From Lachnospiraceae bacterium (lineage in GTDB: Bacteria; Bacillota; Clostridia; Lachnospirales; Lachnospiraceae), in assembly GCA_024698885.1 (NCBI GenBank), contig JAILQQ010000200.1, positions 1 through 41,299 on the forward strand: DNA of 41,299 nucleotides, read 5' to 3'. A model generated the notes under the pieces. That model was not told the DNA's origin, searched no databases, and worked only from the letters and a program-made list of their open reading frames with translations. The stretch's first letter is position 1. The number at the start of each line of letters is the position of its first letter. Below are positions 7,169 through 15,753 of the stretch, piece after piece. Made by a program: the position numbers and the translations under genes.

Positions 7169-7372
7169 ATGGAACAGAAAATATTTGATTGTATCCTTTC
7201 GTTCATCAAAAAGGGGGCTTTGGTCTCCAAGGGAGGCGAATATCTTTCGCCGATCTATCAGATGGAGCATATCAGAGCTCTTTTGGAGGATCTCCATTAC
7301 ATGGAGGATTTTATGGAAGATGAGGACGGGAATGTGGTCGAAGTAAGATTTGACCGGGTATCCATAATTTAA
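7169..7372 (+). CDS. Small hypothetical protein, 67 residues
   Basis: I do not recognise this protein. It begins MEQKIFDCILSFIKKG, has an amphipathic middle and a strongly acidic run (MEDFMEDEDGN), and ends VRFDRVSII. The reading frame stays open upstream, but the codon pattern and protein character look real only from the ATG at 7169. A weak GGGGG lies about 6 bases before it. It appears to be carried by the long transcript from the 6761 promoter and is followed by a terminator. Its small size and poor ribosome binding site make it a moderate call. Confidence 0.5.
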   Translation: MEQKIFDCILSFIKKGALVSKGGEYLSPIYQMEHIRALLEDLHYMEDFMEDEDGNVVEVRFDRVSII

Positions 7373-7446
7373 GACGGGGTAAGCTTCATGCGGCTCCTTT
7401 CGGGGATCCGCAGATATGACTCCGGAGCAGGAATAACAGGAATACG

Positions 7447-7525
7447 GCCTTATTGTATCGGCATACTAAAGAAAATGGACCCTTCTATGGATACAATAAG
7501 GCTTGTTTTCTGCCTTCCTTTTTTA
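7447..7525 (+). terminator. Large-loop terminator-like hairpin
   Basis: GCCTTATTGTATC (7447-7459) pairs perfectly with GATACAATAAGGC (7490-7502) across a 30-base loop. T-rich sequence ending in TTTTTT follows at 7503-7525. Confidence 0.6.
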
Positions 7526-7531
7526 TATAAT
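7503..7531 (+). promoter_or_regulatory. Candidate promoter of the GH18-Sua5-rpiB-upp-sleB run
   Basis: TTGTTT (7503-7508) and TATAAT (7526-7531) are 17 bases apart and overlap the tail of the preceding terminator. The leader from about 7538 to 7699 holds a three-hairpin repeat element. Confidence 0.5.
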
Positions 7532-7595
7532 AACTAAGTTAGGGTCAAAATAACATGTGGTTTAGTGAAGTACCCTGCCTCGCGATCAGGGAAAT

Positions 7596-7686
7596 GATCC
7601 GGTCAGGGAACCTGACCGGATCGGCATGAACTAAAGTTAATTCTTGAACAATGCCTAAGCGCACGATTCGCAGGCGAATCGGCGCA
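7596..7686 (+). repeat. Composite GATCCGG/GGCGCA hairpin element, copy 1
   Basis: Three hairpins lie in a row: a perfect 12-bp GATCCGGTCAGG/CCTGACCGGATC stem (7596-7622), a GGCAT...ATGCC stem, and GATTCGC-AGG-CGAATC flanked by GCGC and GGCGC. The element ends in GGCGCA directly before the AAAGGAGGG ribosome binding site of the GH18 gene. A closely similar copy lies at 35269-35350. Confidence 0.75.
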
Positions 7687-7699
7687 AAGGAGGGATTAT

Positions 7700-9580
7700 T
7701 TGGCATATAATGATTATGACTTTGAATTTGATGATATAGATCTGGAAGAACGGCGAAGGAGAAGGAGCTCCGAGGGAAAAAAGCGCAGACGCAGGAAGAA
7801 AAAGCGCAGAAGGATTCTCGGCGCGATCCTGCCCCCGCTCATTGCGATCGTCTTAATTGCCATCGTGGCCATGGTCGCCGTAAAAGAGGGGCTTTTTGAA
7901 AGCTTTTCCTATTCCGCGAAGGAAGCGGACCTTTTTTCCTACTATGGCGTAAACGGTACGGATACAGCTATAGTCATGGTAGACGGAGAACCTACCGAGG
8001 GAAGGATACGGGTCGTAAACGGTACACTTTACATCCCTCTGCCGGATGTGAAATCGATCTATACGGACCGGTTTTACTATGAGGTCACCGAGAATAAGCT
8101 GTTATATACGACAGAGCAGCAGACTGTATGGACTGAGCCCGGCACCTCCTCCTATACGAGCGCGGCCGGCACCGTGAATACGCCGTATATGCCGGTCTTT
8201 GCGGAAAAAGACGGAGAGACGGAGCAGCTGTTTATGGCACTTGATTATCTGCAGCTTTTCGTGAATATGTCGGTAAACCTGCAGGGCGGAGAAACAGAGC
8301 CCTACCGCGTGGAGGTAAAGACTGTCTGGAATACCGTGCAGACCGCGGCTGTCACCAAAGCGCATAAGCTGCGGACGGGAGAGGACAAAAAGAGCGACAT
8401 CCTGGCGGAGCTTTCGGAGGGTGAGACAGTCACTGTGCTGGAGCAGTTGGGAGAATGGACAAAGGTGACGACAGAGCGGCTGATCACGGGGTACGCGGAG
8501 ACAAGATATCTGGGCAGCGTTACGGAAACGCCGGAGCAGCCGGTTACGGATGTGGCGCCGGAACAGTTCACCTCCCTTACCGCCGATACGCCGGTTGTCA
8601 TGATGTGGCACGCGATTTCGGGCGTTGCCGGAAATGATACGTTTTATTCGGCGACAGAAGGGATCAAGGCGGTCAATGTACTGTCACCGACCTGGTTTTC
8701 GATCGCGGCGGAGGACGGATCGGTCCGCCATTACGCTTCCCATGACTATGTAAACGCGGCGCACGCGAAGGGAATGCAGGTCTGGGCGGCCGTGGATGAT
8801 TTCAATGAGAACCGTTCTTTTTCCGATTATGATGTGTTCTCTTATCCGCAGAGACGGCAGCTTTTGATCGATTCTCTGATCTCATTAGCAAGGGAATACG
8901 GTATCGACGGCATCAATGTGGACTTTGAGAGAGTTACGGCCGACAGCGGCGAGGCTTTTATTCAGTTCATCCGGGAACTGAGCATTGCCTGTCATCAGAA
9001 CGGGCTGGTGGTCTCGGTGGATAATTATGTACCAAAGGCCTATAATTCCTTTTATCATCGCAGGGAACAGGGCATATTTGCCGACTATGTGGTGATCATG
9101 GGCTATGACGAGACGACGGCGGCTTCGGACCGGGCCGGCTCGGTGGCATCCATCAGTTTTGTACAGGAAGGGATCGTGGAGACCTTAAAGGATGTCCCGA
9201 ATAATAAGGTGATCAATGCCCTGCCCTTCTATACGAGGGTATGGGAGGAGACCCCGAAAACGGATCAGGAGATCGCCGATTCCGCGGGCGATACGGAATT
9301 CGTCCCCTATGAGCTTGATATACTGGCTACGCCTTCCATGAAGCAGGAGGACGAGCTTCTTTCGAATTATCATGCGACCCCTGTCTGGGACGCGACCGCG
9401 ATGCAGAATTACGCGACATGGACTGCCGGCGGGAAGACCTACGAGGTCTGGCTGGAGGACTCGCTGTCGTTACAGGCTAAGCTTGAGTTTATGAATGCGC
9501 TGGATCTGGGCGGCGTGGCCGGATGGGAGATCACGCTGGCTGCTCCCTATGTCTGGGATTTGCTTGACAATTATTACTGA
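7700..9580 (+). CDS. Membrane-anchored SH3/GH18 glycosidase-like protein
   Basis: This 626-residue protein starts with a cytoplasmic tail, acidic at first and then extremely basic (Arg/Lys-rich, residues 18-38), followed by one membrane helix (about 40-61). A region resembling copper-amine-oxidase N-terminal domains follows (about 75-200), then a bacterial SH3 domain (about 215-275) and a glycoside hydrolase 18 barrel (about 295-620). The barrel keeps the catalytic signature D403-G-I-N-V-D408-F-E410, so it should be active, probably on peptidoglycan or chitin-like glycans outside the cell; YaaH/SleL cortex enzymes are the nearest known type. The start is a TTG with a strong AAAGGAGGG before it. 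Confidence 0.9.
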   Translation: MAYNDYDFEFDDIDLEERRRRRSSEGKKRRRRKKKRRRILGAILPPLIAIVLIAIVAMVAVKEGLFESFSYSAKEADLFSYYGVNGTDTAIVMVDGEPTEGRIRVVNGTLYIPLPDVKSIYTDRFYYEVTENKLLYTTEQQTVWTEPGTSSYTSAAGTVNTPYMPVFAEKDGETEQLFMALDYLQLFVNMSVNLQGGETEPYRVEVKTVWNTVQTAAVTKAHKLRTGEDKKSDILAELSEGETVTVLEQLGEWTKVTTERLITGYAETRYLGSVTETPEQPVTDVAPEQFTSLTADTPVVMMWHAISGVAGNDTFYSATEGIKAVNVLSPTWFSIAAEDGSVRHYASHDYVNAAHAKGMQVWAAVDDFNENRSFSDYDVFSYPQRRQLLIDSLISLAREYGIDGINVDFERVTADSGEAFIQFIRELSIACHQNGLVVSVDNYVPKAYNSFYHRREQGIFADYVVIMGYDETTAASDRAGSVASISFVQEGIVETLKDVPNNKVINALPFYTRVWEETPKTDQEIADSAGDTEFVPYELDILATPSMKQEDELLSNYHATPVWDATAMQNYATWTAGGKTYEVWLEDSLSLQAKLEFMNALDLGGVAGWEITLAAPYVWDLLDNYY

Positions 9581-9598
9581 TCGGCGCAGATAAGAGAC

Positions 9599-10675
9599 AT
9601 GAACACAGAATATATCCGGGTAGATAATAACAAGTCATGTAACGAATATATCAAAAGAGCCGGGGAAATCATCAGACAGGGCGGACTGGTGGCTTTTCCG
9701 ACAGAGACGGTATATGGCCTCGGCGGAGACGCCTTAAACAGGGCTTCCGCAAGAAAAATCTATGAGGCAAAGGGAAGGCCTTCGGACAATCCGCTGATCG
9801 TGCACATCGCATCGCTTGACGATCTGCCGCGGATCGCGGAAAGCGTTCCCGAAAGCGCCTGCCGGCTGGCCGAACGCTTTTGGCCGGGGCCCTTAACGAT
9901 GATCTTTAAAAAGAAGGATACGGTACCCGAAGAAACGACGGGAGGCCTTAAGACCGTGGCAGTCAGGATGCCGGGACATGAAACGGCCCTTTCCTTTATC
10001 CGGGCAGCAGGCGGTTTTGTTGCCGCGCCAAGCGCCAACCGCTCCGGCAGACCGAGCCCGACGACGGGAGAGAGGGTACTTGAGGATATGAACGGCCGGA
10101 TCGAGATGATCTTGGACGGCGGTCCCTCGCAGATCGGGCTGGAATCAACGATACTTGACCTGAGCGGCTGCAGTACCGGAAACGGGGCGGATGAACCTCC
10201 GATGATCCTGCGGCCGGGTTATGTGACGGAGGAGATGCTGCGCGAGGTTATCGGCGGGGTACGCTATGACCGGACGGTATTTGAGAAGGCCGATGCAGGC
10301 TTAAGACCGAAGGCGCCCGGCATGAAATATCGTCATTACGCGCCCTTTGGGACGTTAAGGATCGTAAAGGGTGACAGAGACGCCGTGATCTCCTATATCA
10401 GGGAAGCCGCGCAAGAAGCGAGGGCAGCCGGAAAACGGGTCGGTATCCTTGCCTGTGATACGGAGGATAAGGGTTATGAAGCGGATCTTGTCCTCAGGAT
10501 CGGAAGCCTTTCGGACGAGGCAGAGATTGCCAGATCGCTGTATGAAAGCTTCAGGACTTGCGATGATCAGAAGATTGATTTAATATATTCAGAGGAATTT
10601 ATGACGAAGAGGCTCGGACATGCGATCATGAACCGGCTGTTAAAGGCGGCGGGACATGAGGTCATTGAGGTTTAA
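9599..10675 (+). CDS. ywlC: L-threonylcarbamoyladenylate synthase (Sua5 type)
   Basis: This 358-residue protein has the YrdC/TsaC domain (about residues 10-210, with GGLVAFPTETVYGLGGDA and PSANRSGRPSPT) plus a C-terminal Sua5 domain introduced by APGMKYRHYAPFG. It makes threonylcarbamoyl-AMP from threonine, bicarbonate and ATP, the first step of the t6A37 modification of ANN-decoding tRNAs, in the cytoplasm. It begins 18 bases after the GH18 stop. The junction again contains TGATCGGCGCAGA before the ribosome binding site. Sua5 next to rpiB and upp, upstream of the ATP synthase operon, is a common Firmicute order. Confidence 0.95.
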   Translation: MNTEYIRVDNNKSCNEYIKRAGEIIRQGGLVAFPTETVYGLGGDALNRASARKIYEAKGRPSDNPLIVHIASLDDLPRIAESVPESACRLAERFWPGPLTMIFKKKDTVPEETTGGLKTVAVRMPGHETALSFIRAAGGFVAAPSANRSGRPSPTTGERVLEDMNGRIEMILDGGPSQIGLESTILDLSGCSTGNGADEPPMILRPGYVTEEMLREVIGGVRYDRTVFEKADAGLRPKAPGMKYRHYAPFGTLRIVKGDRDAVISYIREAAQEARAAGKRVGILACDTEDKGYEADLVLRIGSLSDEAEIARSLYESFRTCDDQKIDLIYSEEFMTKRLGHAIMNRLLKAAGHEVIEV

Positions 10676-10723
10676 GATTATTTTCGGGCTTCACGGATCG
10701 GTGCAGAAACGGAGGGTAAACAG

Positions 10724-11152
10724 ATGAAGGTGGCGATCGGCTGCGATCACGGCGGATATGAGTTAAAGAAGGTATTATATAAGGAACTGAAGGAAAAGGG
10801 CTATGATATTACGGATTTCGGCTGCGACAGTACGGATTCCTGCGATTATCCCGCCTATGCCCGCAAGGTCGCGGAGAGCGTGGCGACAGGCGACGCGGAC
10901 AGAGGGATCGTGATCTGTACAACGGGGATCGGCGTATCCATTGTCGCGAACAAGGTGAAGGGCGTTCGCTGTGCCCTCTGCTCCGATGTGCTGAGCGCGG
11001 AGCTGACAAGGCTTCACAACGATGCCAATGTGTTAGCGCTCGGCGGCGGGATCGTCGGTCCGAATCTGGGGTTGGCCATTGCGGAAACGTTCTTAAAGAC
11101 GGAATTTTCGCAGGAGGAGAAGCATGTGCGCCGCATTGCGGCCATCGAATAA
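10724..11152 (+). CDS. rpiB: Ribose-5-phosphate isomerase B
   Basis: This 142-residue RpiB/LacA/LacB-family protein begins [15 protein letters not shown], with the active-site Asp8-His9, and carries Cys65 in [14 protein letters not shown], the general-base cysteine loop. It interconverts ribose-5-phosphate and ribulose-5-phosphate in the pentose phosphate pathway and so feeds PRPP synthesis. An ACGGAGGG ribosome binding site precedes the ATG and again follows a GATCGGTGCAGA motif. Upp follows, in keeping with a shared nucleotide role. An allose-6-phosphate isomerase activity is less likely in this context. Confidence 0.95.
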   Translation: MKVAIGCDHGGYELKKVLYKELKEKGYDITDFGCDSTDSCDYPAYARKVAESVATGDADRGIVICTTGIGVSIVANKVKGVRCALCSDVLSAELTRLHNDANVLALGGGIVGPNLGLAIAETFLKTEFSQEEKHVRRIAAIE

Positions 11153-11190
11153 AACAAGGCAGTGACAACGCAGACAGGGAGGAGGTTCTT

Positions 11191-11877
11191 ATGAGTGACA
11201 GTAAAATGATTCGGCCGGAAGAACAAACCGTGGGAGCTGCGGGGGGACCGGCGCAGGTGGTTTACATGGATCATCCGCTGATCCAGCATAAGATCGGCTA
11301 TATCCGCAGAAAGGAGACCGGAACCAAGGATTTCCGGCAAACGATCGGCGAGATCGCCATGCTGATGTGCTATGAAGCCACGAGGCATCTTCCTCTCGAG
11401 GAGGTGCAGATTGAAACCCCGATCTGCGGTACTACCGCGAAAGTTTTAAAGGGAAAGAAGTTAGCGATCGTTCCGATCTTACGTGCGGGGCTTGGCATGG
11501 TGGACGGGATGCTGACCATGATCCCGGCGGCCAAGGTGGGCCATATCGGTCTGTACCGGGATCCCGAAACGCTTTCGCCCGTGGAGTATTACTGCAAGCT
11601 TCCGGCGGACTGCGCGGAGCGGGAGGTATTTGTGGTGGACCCGATGCTGGCAACCGGCGGTTCGTCTGTGGCGGCGATCCGGATGCTGAAGGAAAAGGGA
11701 TGCCGGAATATCCATTTTATGTGTATCATCGCGGCGCCGGAGGGCGTTGCTGCCATGCAGGCGGCGCATCCGGATGTGGATATTTACGTAGGGGCTCTTG
11801 ACGAAAAGCTGAATGACCACGGATATATCGTTCCGGGTCTGGGCGATGCGGGAGACCGTATTTTCGGTACGAAATAA
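11191..11877 (+). CDS. upp: Uracil phosphoribosyltransferase
   Basis: This 228-residue type-I phosphoribosyltransferase converts uracil and PRPP to UMP. The PRPP loop is [15 protein letters not shown], the flexible region has [17 protein letters not shown], and the uracil-binding C-terminus reads [18 protein letters not shown]. It is about 19 residues longer at the N-terminus than the typical 209-residue enzyme, but GGGAGGAGG lies directly before the ATG at 11191, so this start is preferred. It lies in the salvage run behind rpiB. Confidence 0.96.
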   Translation: MSDSKMIRPEEQTVGAAGGPAQVVYMDHPLIQHKIGYIRRKETGTKDFRQTIGEIAMLMCYEATRHLPLEEVQIETPICGTTAKVLKGKKLAIVPILRAGLGMVDGMLTMIPAAKVGHIGLYRDPETLSPVEYYCKLPADCAEREVFVVDPMLATGGSSVAAIRMLKEKGCRNIHFMCIIAAPEGVAAMQAAHPDVDIYVGALDEKLNDHGYIVPGLGDAGDRIFGTK

Positions 11878-11880
11878 TTC

Positions 11881-11906
11881 GCGCAAATCGCAAGCGATTT
11901 GGCGCA
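11881..11906 (+). repeat. GCGC...GGCGC hairpin before the SleB-like gene
   Basis: GCGCAAATCGC pairs with GCGATTTGGCGC around AA. It matches the third hairpin of the composite elements and likewise ends in GGCGCA just before the ribosome binding site (TAGGAGAG). Confidence 0.6.
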
Positions 11907-11923
11907 GTAGGAGAGTTTTGTCT

Positions 11924-13111
11924 GTGCGAAAAAACCAGTTTGATCGTTTCGGAAAGTGCAAAGCAGTGATCAGCGCGGCGCTGGCAGGTATGATAACGCT
12001 GTTATCTTTTACAGGTGACGGCGCTATGGCTGTTTATGCCGAAACGACCTCGGAAAAGATCCAGAAAGCGGAGGAGCTGAAGAAGATTACCGAGGAGCAG
12101 CGGCAGACGATCGAGGATAAAAAGGATGATCTGGTCGAGCAGAAGGCAGAACTGCAGGGCTATCTCTCTACCCTGAACGGGGAACTGCAGGAGATCAGCA
12201 ACAACCTCGCGCAGTTAGAGGAAACTATTTCCGAAAAGGAACAGGAGATCGAGGAGGCCAGACAGGCCATCGAAGAGGCGAAGGCAGACGAAGAAAAGCA
12301 GTACAGCCTGATGAAGATGCGGATCAAGCATATCTATGAAAGAGGCGGCGAAAGCTTTCTTTCCCGCTTTTTAGGCGCGAAGAGCTATTCGGATTTTCTG
12401 AACCGGGCGGAATACGTGAATAAAATGGAGGCTTATGACCAGAAGCTTTTCGAGGATATGACCGCTCTGCGGGAGAGGATCGAAGAGACGGAGGAAGTGC
12501 TACAGAGGGAATTGACGGAACTGACGGTTCTCAGGGAGCAGTCCGAGGAGGAGCATCAGAAGGTGGACGCGCTTGTTTCCACGACGTCCGGCTCCTTAGC
12601 GGCCACCTCCGGCGCCATTTCCGCCGCGGAGATGGAGCAGGCTGCCTATGAGGCAGAGCTTAAGTCGCAGGAGGAAAATCTGGAGGCTTTAAAGAAGCAG
12701 CTGGCGGAAGAGCAGGCGATGGCGGCCAAAGCGGCCAAGATGGCCTGGCGGGATATTTCCGAGGTGCATTTTGAGGAAGGAGACAGGGATCTTCTGGCGG
12801 CTCTGATCTACTGCGAGGCGGGCTCGGAGCCCTATGTGGGCCAGGTGGCCGTCGGCGCGGTCGTGATCAACCGTATCCGGTCGGCAGCCTATCCGGGTTC
12901 CATGGTAGGCGTGATCTATCAGAACGGGCAGTTTTCGCCGGTCGCCAGCGGACGTCTGGCCACCAGACTGAGTCTCGGTGCCAATGAATCCTGCTACCGG
13001 GCTGCGGATGAAGCGATGGCCGGTTCGACGCCGGTCGGCAACTGCCTCTATTTCCGTACGGTGATCCCGGAGATCAACGGACAGATCATCGGCGGACATG
13101 TCTTCTATTAG
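11924..13111 (+). CDS. Secreted coiled-coil protein with SleB-type cell-wall hydrolase domain
   Basis: The preferred start is the GTG at 11924, 8-9 bases after TAGGAGAG, which gives 395 residues and avoids the overlap with upp. A signal peptide ends near AVYA-ETT (about residue 40). A long coiled coil follows (about 45-260), like the CwlO/PcsB N-terminus. The last 120 residues are a Hydrolase_2/SleB domain (DLLAALIYCEAGSEPYVGQVAVGAVVINR), with the catalytic Glu expected in YCEAGSE. SleB is a lytic transglycosylase of spore cortex; with a CwlO-like coiled coil this version may act in vegetative wall remodelling instead. The coiled coil suggests regulation by a divisome or FtsEX-like partner, which is inferred. 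Confidence 0.9.
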   Translation: MRKNQFDRFGKCKAVISAALAGMITLLSFTGDGAMAVYAETTSEKIQKAEELKKITEEQRQTIEDKKDDLVEQKAELQGYLSTLNGELQEISNNLAQLEETISEKEQEIEEARQAIEEAKADEEKQYSLMKMRIKHIYERGGESFLSRFLGAKSYSDFLNRAEYVNKMEAYDQKLFEDMTALRERIEETEEVLQRELTELTVLREQSEEEHQKVDALVSTTSGSLAATSGAISAAEMEQAAYEAELKSQEENLEALKKQLAEEQAMAAKAAKMAWRDISEVHFEEGDRDLLAALIYCEAGSEPYVGQVAVGAVVINRIRSAAYPGSMVGVIYQNGQFSPVASGRLATRLSLGANESCYRAADEAMAGSTPVGNCLYFRTVIPEINGQIIGGHVFY

Positions 13112-13117
13112 AATTTA

Positions 13118-13600
13118 TCAGGATTTTTCAAAGGATTCCAGATAGCGCTGCATTTCCGGGAAATCGCCGGCATAGATGATATCTAAAAGGGAACTCAGGG
13201 AATTGAGCATGTCGACGCACTGCTCTTTGGTGATAAGGCCGTCTTTCAGAGCCTGCCCCGTTTCATCGAGGTCGATGACTCTGACGGAAGCGTCCGGATA
13301 GATGACGACGTCGGCCAGAAGATCGGTAAAAACATAGGTATCCGTATCGGGATCGAAGGTATGGGTTACGATATCGCAGTACCAGTAAAGCAGGGAACCG
13401 TCTTTGCGCATAAATTTGGAAACCTTGAAGCCTTTTTCCAGATAGTAGCAGGACAGTCCGTGGTCAAGCTCCTTTTTCGGCTTCAGCGTATGCCACCTCG
13501 TGACGATCCGCTCCTTGTCCCGAAAGAGGATCTCGTCGTCCGTTAATAAGACGCATTCCATTGGGATAATTCTCTTTCTGTAAAGATGCAGCTGTCCCAT
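13118..13600 (-). CDS. DUF402 family protein
   Basis: This 160-residue protein has the DUF402 barrel, with the conserved W-Y-x-D-I-V core (LLYWYCDIVTHTFD) and the acidic metal-site run YTDLLADV-like (FTDLLADVVIYPDASVRVIDLDE). Characterised relatives (FomD, S. aureus Sa1684) are metal-dependent nucleotide phosphatases or hydrolases, so hydrolysis of a nucleotide diphosphate is plausible. GAGGAGGGG precedes the ATG. It converges on the SleB-like gene with only 6 bases between the stops, and no terminator is visible. Confidence 0.85.
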   Translation of the reverse strand: MGQLHLYRKRIIPMECVLLTDDEILFRDKERIVTRWHTLKPKKELDHGLSCYYLEKGFKVSKFMRKDGSLLYWYCDIVTHTFDPDTDTYVFTDLLADVVIYPDASVRVIDLDETGQALKDGLITKEQCVDMLNSLSSLLDIIYAGDFPEMQRYLESFEKS

Positions 13601-13627
13601 GCCTTGCCCCTCCTCTATGTTTTTACC

Positions 13628-13656
13628 AGTATAACAACTTAGACGGGACTTGTCTA
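13628..13656 (-). promoter_or_regulatory. DUF402 gene promoter
   Basis: On the minus strand, TAGACA (13651-13656) and TATACT (13628-13633) are 17 bases apart, giving a short leader of about 20 nt. Confidence 0.65.
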
Positions 13657-13692
13657 TCTTTTCGGAGAGGATTGTTTATTCCCGATTGTTTA

Positions 13693-13721
13693 TAGACTTT
13701 TTCCGAGATTACTGATATAAT
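13693..13721 (+). promoter_or_regulatory. ATP synthase operon promoter
   Basis: TAGACT (13693-13698) and TATAAT (13716-13721) are 17 bases apart, diverging from the DUF402 promoter. The predicted start (about 13728) coincides with the first base of the repeat element that fills the leader. Confidence 0.6.
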
Positions 13722-13728
13722 CTCTGTG

Positions 13729-13903
13729 ACTGTTCAGGACAGCCCCGTTGATTGCTACGCAATCAGGGGTTGCGCACCCGAAGCACTTGCTGTTTGGGGC
13801 GTACCAAAATGTAGGTTTTGCGATGCGGCCCGTCCTTTTGCGAAGCAAAACTTTCAATGACGGGTCGCGTATCTGTTCAGAAGCCAAGGGGTTCTGAACA
13901 GAT
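13729..13903 (+). repeat. Three-hairpin dispersed element, copy A (ATP synthase leader)
   Basis: This 175-base element is nearly identical to one at 22086-22226 in the opposite orientation, apart from a 34-base insert here that contains a TTGATTGC-TAC-GCAATCA hairpin. Shared parts are a CGAAGCACTTGCTGTTTGGG block, a GCGGCCCGTC...GACGGGYCGC stem with an inner TTTTGC-GAA-GCAAAA hairpin, and a terminal ATCTGTTCAGAA...TTCTGAACAGAT stem. It fills almost the entire leader between the promoter and the first operon gene. Confidence 0.85.
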
Positions 13904-13917
13904 GATAATCTTTTTAA

Positions 13918-14247
13918 TTGTGGGAAAATGACAGCTTTTCCCGATCGATTCTTGCGGAAGGGAAAACAGAAGCTCAGGTGAGATACAATAAGACAGTATA
14001 TCGTTCACTTACGTTGATCCTGCAGTTTGGCATTAATATGCTGGTTCCCATTTTTCTGTGCTGTTTGGCGGGATATTATATCGACCGCAGATGGAATACC
14101 TCTTTCGTGTTTATTATCTCGTTCTTTGTCGGGGCACTGGCGGGGGGCCGGAATGTTTATATCATGGCCAGACAGATTTTCAGCAAACCATCGGGGAGCC
14201 ACGAGGATATGAAGCATGAAGCTTCTGAAAAATCTGAGAACGAATGA
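13918..14247 (+). CDS. AtpZ/AtpI-like membrane protein of the ATP synthase operon
   Basis: This 109-residue protein has two membrane helices (about residues 33-55 and 62-82) joined by a short GYYIDRRWNTS loop, the layout of AtpZ/AtpI family proteins (putative F1Fo subunit, Mg2+/Ca2+-transport or assembly helper). The start is uncertain. The TTG at 13918 has no visible ribosome binding site and lies only 15 bases after the repeat element. A GTG at 13978 follows GGAAGGG at a long distance. The gene overlaps the next by 32 bases, which supports translational coupling. Confidence 0.75.
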   Translation: MWENDSFSRSILAEGKTEAQVRYNKTVYRSLTLILQFGINMLVPIFLCCLAGYYIDRRWNTSFVFIISFFVGALAGGRNVYIMARQIFSKPSGSHEDMKHEASEKSENE

Positions 14248-14650
14248 AACGCTGCAGGAATTTCTGACGGGGATCGGCCTTTACGGCGGGGTATGCCTCG
14301 CGGCGGCCTTGATTTTTTCCGAAAGAAAGCTGTATGCGGTGATCGGTCTTGTGATCGGCCTTCTGGCAGCGGTCTTCTATGTGTTGCAACTGTACCATGC
14401 CATCGACGCTTCGCTCGATTATGACGAAAAGGGCGCGGCTGCCTGTATGAGAAAGAATTTTCTGATACGGTATCTTGTGGTGGCAGCGGTTGCCGTTCTG
14501 ACGGCCGTGACCGATATCGGAAGTATTTTTACCTGCTTTGCCGGCATTCTCGGCGTCAAGCTCGGCGCTTACCTGCAGCCCTTTGTCCGCAGGCATTTTT
14601 TTAAGAGGATCGATCCGCCGGCGGAGCCTTTGCCGGAAGATATAGAATAA
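14216..14650 (+). CDS. atpI: ATP synthase subunit I-like protein
   Basis: This 144-residue protein has four predicted membrane helices (about residues 17-37, 42-62, 80-98 and 102-120). Its position directly upstream of atpB and its membrane layout fit AtpI, which aids c-ring assembly in several bacteria. Sequence conservation in this family is low, so the name rests mainly on context. GAGGA lies before the ATG, inside the 3' end of the preceding gene. Confidence 0.75.
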   Translation: MKLLKNLRTNETLQEFLTGIGLYGGVCLAAALIFSERKLYAVIGLVIGLLAAVFYVLQLYHAIDASLDYDEKGAAACMRKNFLIRYLVVAAVAVLTAVTDIGSIFTCFAGILGVKLGAYLQPFVRRHFFKRIDPPAEPLPEDIE

Positions 14651-14687
14651 GAATCACTATTTACATTATTTACATGGAGAGAATGAC

Positions 14688-15410
14688 ATGATGAATCCTG
14701 TTCTGCTAGCCAATGAACCGGACTTTATGATCAAGGGAATCTTTTCCTATCAGCTTTTCGGACAGACCGTATGGATCACGACGACCCATGTCTGCACGTT
14801 GATCGTGATGATCCTGTTGCTTACCTTTGCATTTTGCGTGAACCGGAAGCTGAAAAAAACCGATCCCTATGATGCGCCGCCGATGCTTGTCAATATCGCG
14901 GAATTTATCATGGAATTTCTGAATAATATGGTGACCGGCGTAATGGGTAAGAACGCCGCGAAATTCGTGAATTATATCAGCACGATCGCTATCTTTATTC
15001 TGATCAGCAATATCTCGGGACTTTTAGGACTCAGACCGCCGACAGCGGATTACGGTGTGACGCTGCCGCTCGGTATCATTTCCTTCTGTCTGATCACTTA
15101 TAATAAGTTCAAATGGCAGAAGCCTGTAGGCGTTTTGAAGGGGCTGATGGAGCCCTGGCCGTTCTGGCTGCCGATCAATCTGATCGGAGATTTTGCGGTC
15201 CCGGTTTCGCTGTCGTTGCGTCTTTTTGCCAATATCCTGTCGGGAACAGTCATGATGGCGCTGTACTATTCTCTGCTGCCCTTCTTCGTCAAGATCGGCA
15301 TTCCGTCGGCGCTGCATGTATATTTTGATCTGTTTTCCGGCGCGATCCAGACCTATGTGTTCTGCATGCTGACGATGACCTACATTTCGGATGCCATCGG
15401 AGAAACCTGA
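14688..15410 (+). CDS. atpB: ATP synthase Fo subunit a
   Basis: This 240-residue membrane protein forms the stator ion channel of Fo. It contains the conserved LSLRLFANILSGTVMM helix with the essential Arg (in SLRLFAN) and the C-terminal GAIQTYVFCMLTMTYISDA helix. Length and helix pattern (five to six segments) are normal. It acts against the c-ring encoded next. GAGAG precedes two adjacent ATG codons; the first, at 14688, is taken. Confidence 0.96.
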   Translation: MMNPVLLANEPDFMIKGIFSYQLFGQTVWITTTHVCTLIVMILLLTFAFCVNRKLKKTDPYDAPPMLVNIAEFIMEFLNNMVTGVMGKNAAKFVNYISTIAIFILISNISGLLGLRPPTADYGVTLPLGIISFCLITYNKFKWQKPVGVLKGLMEPWPFWLPINLIGDFAVPVSLSLRLFANILSGTVMMALYYSLLPFFVKIGIPSALHVYFDLFSGAIQTYVFCMLTMTYISDAIGET

Positions 15411-15459
15411 CCGGTTTGAAAACATTGTTATTCATTAATATATAGAAAACAAATCTTAA

Positions 15460-15729
<270 letters not shown>

Positions 15730-15753
15730 AGAAAGATCACTGGAGGAAAAACA

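Noticed and set aside
6774..7372. Reading frames starting at 6774, 6998 and 7023
   Set aside because: They lie over hairpins and the promoter, lack ribosome binding sites and family resemblance; only the part from 7169 looks like a protein.
13729..13903. Insertion sequence remnant or classic transcription terminator
   Set aside because: There is no transposase fragment, the terminal hairpin has no adjacent T-run in copies B and C, and orientation follows the downstream gene.
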